Positions 1-5,179 of a DNA stretch of 7,590 nucleotides are shown here, piece after piece. Origin of the DNA: Candidatus Aegiribacteria sp. (lineage in GTDB: Bacteria; Fermentibacterota; Fermentibacteria; Fermentibacterales; JCC-6); NCBI GenBank assembly GCA_030640155.1, contig DAOWJX010000004.1, positions 1 through 7,590 on the forward strand. Reading direction: 5' to 3'. The notes under the pieces were generated by a model that worked only from the letters and a program-made list of their open reading frames with translations, was not told the origin of the DNA and ran no database searches. Each line of letters starts with the position of its first letter. Within the stretch, counting starts at the first letter, position 1. Position numbers and translations under genes: made by a program.

Positions 1-21
1 CAGATTCGTTAATACTTTCAT
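1..21 (-). CDS. Possible 5' end of a further gene, cut by the window edge
   Basis: An ATG on the minus strand (first base at 21) opens a frame reading MKVLTNL to the window edge. A G-rich stretch (GGGGG, bases 32-28) lies six bases upstream and could serve as a ribosome binding site. The short Lys-plus-hydrophobic start would suit a secretion signal. It lies about 140 bases downstream of the lipoprotein gene on the same strand, so the two could be co-transcribed. Only seven codons are visible, so no function can be given and the gene itself is uncertain. Between 22 and 164 I see no other supported feature; a 60-codon minus-strand frame at 40-222 overlaps the lipoprotein gene out of frame and is probably chance. 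Confidence 0.25.
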
Positions 22-164
22 TATTTGCCCCCGATTTGATTACGTTTCAGATGATACCATATTGAACATAGAATATTCCAGTAAAAGGTCTGTGTCACGT
101 CCGGGAAACGAAGCATGTTCGGCCTCAATCCTGCCAGCGTAGGGTATTGGATCAGTTATGAGGG

Positions 165-656
165 CTATAAACCCATATAGCTGTCCATTTTCCAGAAGCC
201 ATCCTCCCTCAGCAAAATCCATATGTTCGTTTCTTCCGTGTCGATTATCCTGCGCGTGACTTCTACGAAGGCGGAGTCACCTGAGATCCGGGAACTGTTG
301 ATTGTGTACTCGATCTCCAGATCTGCGATACCCGTTCTTTCCATTCTATCCCAGGATGCTTCGTAGGACAAAATGTATAAGGTCTTCGCATTCAGATTCC
401 TGATCTCGCTTGTGCTGAGTTCAATATCGGCTATGGCCAGGAGTCGGTTCGGATTGCTGCTGCTCTTGATTTCTTCTACAAACTGATCGAGACCGCTGAA
501 CTCTCCCTCAGATACATGCGACGCCATCATTGAAGCATCCCGGGTCTCAAAACCTTCAAGGAAGGCATCAACCACTTCCTCGGGCTCCAGTTGCACATCT
601 TCCCTGCATGACAGTAAAGATAGTAGAGTGAGCAACATCACAAGCAACTTATGCAT
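165..656 (-). CDS. Small secreted lipoprotein, NTF2-like (DUF4878-like) fold suspected
   Basis: A 163-residue protein of unknown function, probably anchored by lipid to the envelope. The N-terminus MHKLL plus a hydrophobic run ends in a lipobox L14-L15-S16-C17, the signal peptidase II site. There is no Asp after the Cys, so outer-membrane sorting is likely if E. coli-type rules hold. The mature part starts with an acidic helix (EEVVDAFLEGFETRD, about residues 24-40) and ends in beta-rich sequence with WILLREDGFWKMDS near the C-terminus. That pattern, a helix with 'vv..fl.a...rD' followed by strands and a final 'dG.WKi', is typical of NTF2-like/DUF4878 lipoproteins; this is a pattern judgement, not a search result. 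An ATG six bases further upstream (662) abuts the ribosome binding site directly, so the start at 656 is preferred. It is separated by about 300 bases from the redox operon on the same strand and is probably transcribed on its own. Substrate or partner unknown. Confidence 0.8.
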   Translation of the reverse strand: MHKLLVMLLTLLSLLSCREDVQLEPEEVVDAFLEGFETRDASMMASHVSEGEFSGLDQFVEEIKSSSNPNRLLAIADIELSTSEIRNLNAKTLYILSYEASWDRMERTGIADLEIEYTINSSRISGDSAFVEVTRRIIDTEETNIWILLREDGFWKMDSYMGL

Positions 657-662
657 ATACAT

Positions 663-670
663 CCTCCTCC
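663..670 (-). promoter_or_regulatory. Ribosome binding site that decides the lipoprotein start
   Basis: The minus strand reads GGAGGAGG immediately before ATGTATATG. The first ATG (662) has no spacer at all, while the second ATG (656) sits six bases downstream of the purine run, a normal distance. The second ATG is therefore taken as the start. Confidence 0.7.
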
Positions 671-955
671 GATTGATTCAAGTTTCATATGCTCATCGTA
701 TCTTATAAAATATTGGACTACATTTATACGCAAAATCTGATTCGGGCGACAGGATAGTAACAAGATCACGGGCTACTTCAAATAACCTGATTCCACAAAG
801 TATATCTGCTGTATTTCCTAGTAGTTACTTCCTGATGAGTAACTTCTGTTTTTCAAATTAAGATTTGTTGAATATACGACGTGATAGAAACCTGAATATC
901 GATGAGGGGATACAAGTCGGATTGAGATACTGAAGCCCGGAACAGTAAAACCACC
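671..955. other. Non-coding gap between the redox operon and the lipoprotein gene
   Basis: No convincing reading frame on either strand. AT-rich minus-strand stretches near 700-735 (TATAAG and TATAAA hexamers) could hold the lipoprotein promoter, but no well-spaced -35/-10 pair could be picked. The one structured element is the hairpin at 823-844. I see no strong classical terminator right after the CcdA-type gene, so read-through from the operon into the lipoprotein gene cannot be excluded. Confidence 0.5.
823..844 (+). terminator. Weak hairpin, possible intrinsic terminator
   Basis: AGTTACT (823-829) and AGTAACT (838-844) form a perfect 7-bp stem with an 8-base loop. On the plus strand a run of five T (849-853) follows after four bases. 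On the minus strand, the direction of the upstream operon, no T run follows. The stem is AT-rich and short and no plus-strand gene ends nearby, so a real terminator role is doubtful; a protein-binding palindrome is equally possible. Confidence 0.25.
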
Positions 956-1654
956 TCAGGCATATCTGTAGAGAATGTACAATCCGCCCAGGATCACAAG
1001 CACACCACAGACTTTTCTCAGTATCGGGACAATACCTGATTTTTCATTCCACTTCAGAAAGCTCTGTATTGAACTGGAGAATGTTCCCGCCGCAATAATT
1101 ACTCCGCAGTGACCGACAGCAAAAGCGACAACAAGCACAATAGCGAAGACGGGGTACGTACCACCCGTGCTGAAGGCAACACCGAGGATTGGAGCCATAA
1201 AGGCAAAGGTGCATGGACCAAGAGCAATCCCGAATACAAGGCCTAGGAGAAGTGCTCCTGCAAGACCGGATTTTTTCGATGAAAAGCTCTTATCTCCTTT
1301 GAAAGGGGATGGGAGAACTTCGAGCAGATTCAGTCCGAAGTACAGCATTACTGCAGCGGCAAAATAGTACCCGAACTGCCCGATATCTCCCATCAAGCGG
1401 CCAGCAGCCGCAGTAATAACTCCTATAAGGATTATCGTGATCATTATGCCAAGGGAGAATACGGCTGAAATAGTGAAGGCCCTGTCTGATCCGGGATTTC
1501 CCTGCCTTGAGATGTATCCTACGACCAGAGGAATACTTGCCAGATGGCAGGGACTGAGGAGAATACTCAGCACTCCCCATATTAAAGCGAACGGAACCGC
1601 TATCGGCGCTGCTGATTCTACAGCGTCTGTGAACGAAGCAATCAGATTTTCCAT
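956..1654 (-). CDS. CcdA/DsbD-type membrane thiol transporter (ArsG-like)
   Basis: A 232-residue inner-membrane protein of the CcdA/DsbD transmembrane family, about six hydrophobic segments. The family's paired Pro-Cys motifs are both present: SPCH with Cys36 in the first helix and GPCT with Cys148 in the fourth; these two cysteines form the redox pair that carries electrons from cytoplasmic thioredoxin to the outer face. Cys183 (GHC) and Cys216 are extra. Length is normal for CcdA. It is the last gene of the operon, starting five bases after the stop of the membrane thioredoxin, its likely partner; its own ribosome binding site is weak (AGG four bases before ATG), suggesting translational coupling. 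No cytochrome c maturation genes are nearby, so a role in haem protein assembly is unlikely. CcdA-like proteins in arsenic clusters are called ArsG and were linked to aminoaromatic arsenical resistance in an arsEFG operon; whether this one exports an arsenical or only relays electrons cannot be told from sequence. Confidence 0.88.
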   Translation of the reverse strand: MENLIASFTDAVESAAPIAVPFALIWGVLSILLSPCHLASIPLVVGYISRQGNPGSDRAFTISAVFSLGIMITIILIGVITAAAGRLMGDIGQFGYYFAAAVMLYFGLNLLEVLPSPFKGDKSFSSKKSGLAGALLLGLVFGIALGPCTFAFMAPILGVAFSTGGTYPVFAIVLVVAFAVGHCGVIIAAGTFSSSIQSFLKWNEKSGIVPILRKVCGVLVILGGLYILYRYA

Positions 1655-1659
1655 ACTGC

Positions 1660-2070
1660 CTATTTCTGAGAATGAGATGAATTGTAACCGAATTCAATCA
1701 GCTTAGCTGCCATATCTTCACTGCTCATGTAGCCTTCGTGCCTGAACAACTCATTCCCGTCAGCATCAAAGATTATCTGCGTAGGAATGAGCCTGATGCC
1801 ATATGACCGTGCTGTGGTCTGATTCTCGTTAACATCTATGAATTCTACTTCCACCACCCCCGCATATTCTGCAGTGAGAGCTTCCAGTTCTGGGATCATC
1901 ATTCTGCATGGTGTGCAATTGTGCGATCCAAGATCCAGAAGTCTGGGCAGATTGCAATCAGCAGGCGCAACAATCGTGTCGGCGGATTCGTGGTTCTTTC
2001 CGGCAAGAATTGCTGCTCCGGCCAGCAGGCAGATAAATATGATTATTAAAATTCTGGTGATCTTATTCAT
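1660..2070 (-). CDS. Membrane-anchored thioredoxin-fold protein
   Basis: A 136-residue thiol-disulfide exchange protein. Residues 5-24 form one hydrophobic segment (signal anchor or signal peptide, no lipobox), so the domain should face the periplasm or outer side. The thioredoxin domain (about 40-127) carries the active site C52-T-P-C55 in the setting NCTPCRMMIPELEAL, and the conserved cis-proline P96 (LIPT). The acidic strand EVEFIDVNEN and the turn FDADGNE are typical of thioredoxins. Cys39 is additional. The gene follows the glutaredoxin-like gene by 17 bases with a good ribosome binding site (AAGGAG, four bases before ATG) and precedes the CcdA-type gene by five bases. The expected role is to take electrons from the CcdA-type protein and reduce an extracytoplasmic disulfide or metalloid-bound thiol. 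In related arsenic clusters this position holds ArsF-type proteins; the CTPC site here is closer to ordinary thioredoxins, so no symbol is assigned. Confidence 0.88.
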   Translation of the reverse strand: MNKITRILIIIFICLLAGAAILAGKNHESADTIVAPADCNLPRLLDLGSHNCTPCRMMIPELEALTAEYAGVVEVEFIDVNENQTTARSYGIRLIPTQIIFDADGNELFRHEGYMSSEDMAAKLIEFGYNSSHSQK

Positions 2071-2087
2071 ATAGCTCCTTGTTGGAT

Positions 2088-2324
2088 TTATTTAAGGAAT
2101 TCGATTATCTGATCAATTGAGGGAACGGATCCCGCGACCTTTACATCACCGTCAACTACAAGAGCAGGAGTCAGCATGACTCCGTAACTGATGATATCGT
2201 TGATGTCGGTGACCTTTTCCAATTCGTACTCGATTCCCAGTTCTATCGCTGCCTGGTCTGTAAGCTCAGCAAGTTTGATGCACTTAGGACAGCCGGTCCC
2301 GAGTATCTTGATCTCTTTTTTCAT
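2088..2324 (-). CDS. Small CxxC glutaredoxin-like protein (redox-active disulfide protein 2 type)
   Basis: A 78-residue cytoplasmic protein with the minimal thioredoxin/glutaredoxin fold of the TM0996/MTH895 family. The active site G-T-G-C12-P-K-C15 follows the first strand (EIKILG), and the cis-proline is P53 in MLTPALVVDG; the C-terminal helix is IDQIIEFLK. Length is exactly that of the family. There is no signal peptide. It begins seven bases after the permease stop, and its ribosome binding site (AGGAG) overlaps the permease stop codon TAG, a sign of coupled translation. Proteins of this family are regularly found next to DUF318 permeases and ArsR repressors, where they are thought to deliver electrons or handle a thiol-bound substrate on the cytoplasmic side. 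The first small thioredoxin-like gene of such arsenic clusters has been named arsE; the match is by context and size only. Confidence 0.9.
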   Translation of the reverse strand: MKKEIKILGTGCPKCIKLAELTDQAAIELGIEYELEKVTDINDIISYGVMLTPALVVDGDVKVAGSVPSIDQIIEFLK

Positions 2325-2331
2325 TCTGCTC

Positions 2332-3636
2332 CTAACCTGAAAACAGCCCGAAGACTATACCGCTGACCGTAGCCATTATCACAACCAGTGAAACGAAAGT
2401 TATTGTTCTGGATGTTCCCATTATGCTCCTGATAACAAGCATGTTCGGTAGAGAAAGGGCGGGACCTGCCAGCAGAAGGGCCAGGGCAGGGCCCTTGCCC
2501 ATGCCGGCGCCAAGAAGCCCCTGAAGGATTGGTACTTCTGTGAGGGTCGCGAAATACATTAATGCTCCCGCGATTGAAGCAAAGAGATTCGCGGCGATCG
2601 AGTTTCCTCCAACCGCTGAACTGACCCATTCGGAAGGTATCAGACCTTCATTGCCTGGCCGTCCCAGAAGAGCCCCGGCAATCAGCACACCTGCGAAAAG
2701 AAGGGGGAGTATCTGTTTCGCGAATGCGAATGTTGAGTCAAACCATGATCGTGTTTCACGGTTCCCTGTTGTAAGAACAACTGAAAATCCAATCAGACCG
2801 ATTGCGAAGGCAATAACAGGATAACCCGGAAGAGTTACAGCAGAAACAGTGATGACAGCTGCGACAATAAACAGTTTCCAGAGTTTTACATTGAACCAGG
2901 TGGTGAGGATCAATCCTAGAAGGATGGAAAAACCTCCCGTAATAATCCATTTCGATGAATAGATAATACTCCAGAGCCCGGAGTCATCAGAAGGTTTCCC
3001 CCAGTTAGCAAATATGAGGATGCCGACCATACTGGCAAAATACAGACTTGTCTGCCACAGGGGGCGTTCAGCATCATCATGACTTATTGATGATTGCGCA
3101 GGAATCGTTCTTTCATTCTCCCTTTTTCCGTAAATCAGGTGCATGAGGAGGCCTATCACAATACTGAATACGACAGCTCCGACCGCACGGGCTATGCCCA
3201 GCTCAAGTCCCAGAATTCTTGCGGTCAGAATTATCGCAAGAACGTTGGTGGCGGGACCTGAATAGAGGAAAGCAGTGGCTGGTCCGATCCCTGCGCCCAT
3301 CCTGTAAATACCGGCGAACAGAGGAAGCACAGTGCAGGAGCAGACGGCAAGTATGCTTCCGGATATCGAAGCAACTCCATAGGCAATAACTTTCTTTGCC
3401 TGTGCCCCAAGGTACTTCATCACGGAAGCCTGGCTCAGGAACACCGAAATCGCACCTGCAATGAAAAACGCTGGAAGAAGACAGGTCAACACATGTTCTC
3501 TCGCGTACTCTCTCAGGAGATAAAGAGCTTCAAATACAGCATTGTCAAAACGACTCCATCCGAGGGGAAGGAAATACGCAATCAGAAAGAAACCCAGCAT
3601 GTAACCAAGAGGGTTTCTATCTTTCTTCCAGTCCAT
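2332..3636 (-). CDS. DUF318/ArsP-type permease
   Basis: A 434-residue polytopic inner-membrane permease of the DUF318 family (YraQ, ArsP). Two homologous halves are visible: GPATAFLYSGPATN (118-131) and GPALALLLAGPALSLPN (382-398) each combine two Gly-Pro-Ala motifs in a helix, separated by a hydrophilic cytoplasmic loop (170-193). A Cys-Ser-Cys motif (99-101) followed by TVLPLFAGI lies in a membrane helix of the first half; in the second half the corresponding place has TEVPILQGLL (366-375). Such cysteines suit a soft-metal or arsenical substrate: characterised ArsP proteins export trivalent organoarsenicals, while other family members have no known substrate. The frame is open from a TTG at 3639, but the ATG at 3636 has the better spacing (five bases) from GAGGAG, so it is chosen. 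It follows arsR by about 30 bases in the same operon, which supports efflux of a compound sensed by that repressor. Confidence 0.88.
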   Translation of the reverse strand: MDWKKDRNPLGYMLGFFLIAYFLPLGWSRFDNAVFEALYLLREYAREHVLTCLLPAFFIAGAISVFLSQASVMKYLGAQAKKVIAYGVASISGSILAVCSCTVLPLFAGIYRMGAGIGPATAFLYSGPATNVLAIILTARILGLELGIARAVGAVVFSIVIGLLMHLIYGKRENERTIPAQSSISHDDAERPLWQTSLYFASMVGILIFANWGKPSDDSGLWSIIYSSKWIITGGFSILLGLILTTWFNVKLWKLFIVAAVITVSAVTLPGYPVIAFAIGLIGFSVVLTTGNRETRSWFDSTFAFAKQILPLLFAGVLIAGALLGRPGNEGLIPSEWVSSAVGGNSIAANLFASIAGALMYFATLTEVPILQGLLGAGMGKGPALALLLAGPALSLPNMLVIRSIMGTSRTITFVSLVVIMATVSGIVFGLFSG

Positions 3637-3641
3637 CAATT

Positions 3642-3647
3642 CTCCTC
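3642..3647 (-). promoter_or_regulatory. Ribosome binding site of the permease, decides ATG over TTG
   Basis: GAGGAG on the minus strand lies five bases before the ATG at 3636 but only two bases before the in-frame TTG at 3639. The ATG is therefore the likely start. Confidence 0.65.
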
Positions 3648-3669
3648 TTTAACGTAGATCCGTAAATTT

Positions 3670-4011
3670 CTAAATGCAATCCCCGCATGAATCAGAAGAA
3701 CAGGTATCAGACAACTCTTCATCTCCATTCATAACTTTTTCAACACAGTCAAAGAATTTCAGAACGCATGGAGTTCGCAACCGATACAGAACCTTATTTC
3801 CGTTTTTCCTGCATGAAACGATTCCAGCATGACGAAGGATCAGAAGATGTCGGGATACAGTGGAAATATCGAGATCGACCAGTTCCGTCAGAGCTCCAAC
3901 TGTCTTTTCATTCCTCGAAAGCTCCTCGACTATCATGAGACGGGCGGCATTGGCCATCGCCTTGATTATCTCAGCTCGTTTTTCAAATAGGTCCTTATTA
4001 CCTGCTGGCAT
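3670..4011 (-). CDS. arsR: ArsR/SmtB-family metalloregulatory repressor
   Basis: A 113-residue winged-helix repressor that should release DNA on binding a thiophilic ligand. The family pattern is clear: KAMANAARLMIVEEL (17-31), recognition helix DISTVSRHLLILRHAGIV (48-65), and wing CRKNGNKVLYRL (67-78). The classic arsenic box ELCVCDL reads E43-L-V-D-L-D here, without cysteines. Cysteines sit elsewhere: Cys67 at the wing start, Cys82 (TPC) and Cys89 (FFDC) in the last helix, and a C-terminal cluster Cys104, Cys109, Cys112. This cysteine placement, especially TPC...FFDC, is what I expect for ArsR proteins heading permease/thioredoxin clusters, and it offers a three-thiol site. The frame is open upstream to 4080, but that stretch holds the promoter; the ATG at 4011 has AAAGGA six bases before it and is chosen. 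First gene of the operon, about 30 bases before the permease. Likely autoregulated through the palindrome at 4026-4057. The family is sure; the ligand (arsenical, antimonial, other) is inferred. Confidence 0.93.
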   Translation of the reverse strand: MPAGNKDLFEKRAEIIKAMANAARLMIVEELSRNEKTVGALTELVDLDISTVSRHLLILRHAGIVSCRKNGNKVLYRLRTPCVLKFFDCVEKVMNGDEELSDTCSSDSCGDCI

Positions 4012-4017
4012 GGCAAT

Positions 4018-4023
4018 TCCTTT
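4018..4023 (-). promoter_or_regulatory. Ribosome binding site of arsR
   Basis: AAAGGA on the minus strand, six bases before the ATG at 4011. It fixes the start and rules out the 23-residue N-terminal extension that the open frame would allow. Confidence 0.7.
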
Positions 4024-4025
4024 CT

Positions 4026-4057
4026 GTACTTGTGTAATTGTACAATAATACAAATAC
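4026..4057. promoter_or_regulatory. Candidate ArsR operator: 32-bp imperfect palindrome
   Basis: The two 16-base halves around the centre at 4041/4042 pair at 13 of 16 positions; the core TTGTACAA is perfect and the outer arms GTA.TTGT / ACAA.TAC match too. Mismatches fall at 4029/4054, 4034/4049 and 4036/4047. The element covers the -10 box and the likely transcription start of the arsR operon, so bound repressor would block RNA polymerase. Size and place fit ArsR-family operators, which are long imperfect dyads; binding itself is inferred. Confidence 0.75.
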
Positions 4058-4070
4058 TGTTTGTAGTCAA
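4042..4070 (-). promoter_or_regulatory. Promoter of the arsR operon
   Basis: Minus strand: -35 box TTGACT (4070-4065, five of six to consensus), 17-base spacer, -10 box TATTGT (4047-4042, four of six). Transcription would start near 4035, about 25 bases before the arsR ATG. The ideal spacer and the overlapping palindrome support it. Confidence 0.7.
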
Positions 4071-4080
4071 GCAGACACAC

Positions 4081-4287
4081 TGTTTAATGTTCAGGATATG
4101 ACTATGGACATGAAAGAATGGTAAGATGAGAATGCTGGCGAAATATGTAGGTTTAGTGGATTCAGAAAGGCTTGGCAGACATTTGAAGAGGTTGAAGTTA
4201 TGGGATGTTCATGAGTGTTAAGATGGATCGAACGGACTCAACACAAAGAAGAAGTAAATCCGTGTGGAGTGGCGGATAATGGTGCTG
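4081..4287. other. Non-coding stretch between the divergent promoters, with one doubtful 31-codon frame
   Basis: No supported gene. A plus-strand frame at 4126-4221 (starting MRMLAKYVGL, ending KLWDVHEC) has 31 codons but no good ribosome binding site, and I do not recognise it. An ATCCG / CGGAT pair (4258-4262 and 4273-4277) could form a small hairpin with a 10-base loop. The stretch separates the minus-strand arsR promoter from the plus-strand promoter at 4288. Confidence 0.45.
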
Positions 4288-4317
4288 TTGACTTTACATC
4301 TATCTGACAGATATATA
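4288..4317 (+). promoter_or_regulatory. Promoter of the amidotransferase-like lipoprotein/padR operon
   Basis: -35 box TTGACT (4288-4293), 18-base spacer, -10 box TATATA (4312-4317). The start would fall near 4324, about 35 bases before the ATG at 4359. The spacer and -10 box lie inside the tandem palindromes, so the promoter should be repressible. Confidence 0.6.
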
Positions 4318-4330
4318 TCTGACAGATATA
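4301..4330. repeat. Two exact tandem 15-bp repeats, each a perfect palindrome; candidate PadR operator
   Basis: TATCTGACAGATATA occurs twice without a gap (4301-4315 and 4316-4330). In each copy TATCTG and CAGATA form a perfect 13-bp inverted repeat around a central A (4301-4313 and 4316-4328). A third half-like copy, ATCTGA at 4332-4337, keeps the same 15-base register. The array covers the -10 box of the promoter and the likely start of transcription. The only regulator encoded in this transcript is the PadR-family protein at 5180-5719, so autoregulation is the simplest reading; this is inferred. Confidence 0.75.
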
Positions 4331-4358
4331 AATCTGAATTTCATGAAAGGATCTCCAT

Positions 4359-5150
4359 ATGAACAGAAGATATTGGTTTATGATTCCTGTTCTTGCGTTG
4401 GTGGCCTGCAGCAATGTAAACACACCGGTCGTACAGTCTTCATATGTAGCACTTTATTCCGATCAAGGCGTAGAACAGTCATGTATCACCGCAACTGTGA
4501 ATATGTTCGAGTGGATGGGGCTTTCCCTCCAGGAAGTCTCTTCCGAAGATATCAGAATGGGCTGTCTTGAAGATTTCGATCTGGTCTGTTTTCCCGGAGG
4601 GGACATGTATCAGTACTCCCAGAGTCTTTCTACAGAAGGCATATCACGCGTACGGTCCTTCATCAGTAATGGAGGTGGCTATATAGGCATATGCGGCGGA
4701 GGATATTTTACAGCTGAAAAAGTTTACTGGATGGGTAATCAACTTCCGATGGAATCGCTCCAACTGTTTAAGGGAAGATCGGAAGGACCTGTTGCTGAAT
4801 TCGAGCAGGTTGGTTACCAGGCCATGGTTCAGATAAATATTCTTGATACATCACATCCGATAACTCAGTCTGTATTGAATCCATCGTGGATATTCTACTG
4901 GGTCGGTCCGAAGTTTATACCGGAGAATCCTTACGAAGTTGACATACTGGGAGAATACGATTCAGGAAACCATCCGGTTATACTCGCTTTTGAATATGGC
5001 TCAGGCAGGGTGTTCATCATCGGAACACACCCTGAGTTCGAGGAAGACAGCGACCGTGATGGTTTTCCGCCTGATAGTACTCTTAATGATATGGGATCTG
5101 ACTGGGAGCTTATGGAAAATGCAGCCCGATGGTGTACCGGTCAAATATGA
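4359..5150 (+). CDS. Lipoprotein with class-I glutamine amidotransferase-like (BPL_N-type) domain
   Basis: A 263-residue exported lipoprotein. MNRRYWF plus a hydrophobic stretch ends in the lipobox L14-V15-A16-C17. The rest resembles the DJ-1/GATase-1-like fold, best matching the 'biotin-protein ligase N-terminal' (BPL_N) type: first strand YVALYSDQGV (29-38), FPGGDMYQY (78-86), the nucleophile elbow GYIGICGGGYF (107-117) with Cys112, and THPEFEE (223-229) with His224 and Glu226 completing a Cys-His-Glu triad. All three triad residues are present, so an active hydrolase or amidotransferase is possible; no glutaminase partner or synthetase is nearby, and the exported location argues against normal amino-transfer metabolism. 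The true substrate is unknown. AAAGGA lies seven bases before the ATG. The padR-type gene follows after 29 bases, and both share the promoter with the tandem palindromes. Confidence 0.82.
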   Translation: MNRRYWFMIPVLALVACSNVNTPVVQSSYVALYSDQGVEQSCITATVNMFEWMGLSLQEVSSEDIRMGCLEDFDLVCFPGGDMYQYSQSLSTEGISRVRSFISNGGGYIGICGGGYFTAEKVYWMGNQLPMESLQLFKGRSEGPVAEFEQVGYQAMVQINILDTSHPITQSVLNPSWIFYWVGPKFIPENPYEVDILGEYDSGNHPVILAFEYGSGRVFIIGTHPEFEEDSDRDGFPPDSTLNDMGSDWELMENAARWCTGQI

Positions 5151-5179
5151 ATATGAATATTAAATGAGAGGTCTGACAT

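Noticed and set aside
40..222. 60-codon minus-strand frame overlapping the 3' end of the lipoprotein gene
   Set aside because: It begins inside the lipoprotein coding region in another frame, has no ribosome binding site and no recognisable motif. It could reflect a frameshifted C-terminal extension, but the lipoprotein already ends in a typical final strand.
801..815. TATCTG-like sequence resembling half of the tandem palindrome
   Set aside because: Only one half (TATCTG) matches; the second half is degenerate and the spacing differs, so it does not qualify as another copy of the operator.
1290..1697. 135-codon minus-strand frame over the CcdA-type gene
   Set aside because: Shadow of the CcdA-type gene in another frame; the protein lacks any family pattern, while the overlapping frame carries the paired Pro-Cys motifs.
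2321..2629. 102-codon minus-strand frame over the end of the permease gene
   Set aside because: Out-of-frame shadow of the permease, rich in Arg, Ser and Gly as expected for such shadows.
5145..5160. Short AATATG tandem repeat just after the lipoprotein stop
   Set aside because: Only about two and a half copies of an AT-rich hexamer; too short and simple to support a regulatory role.
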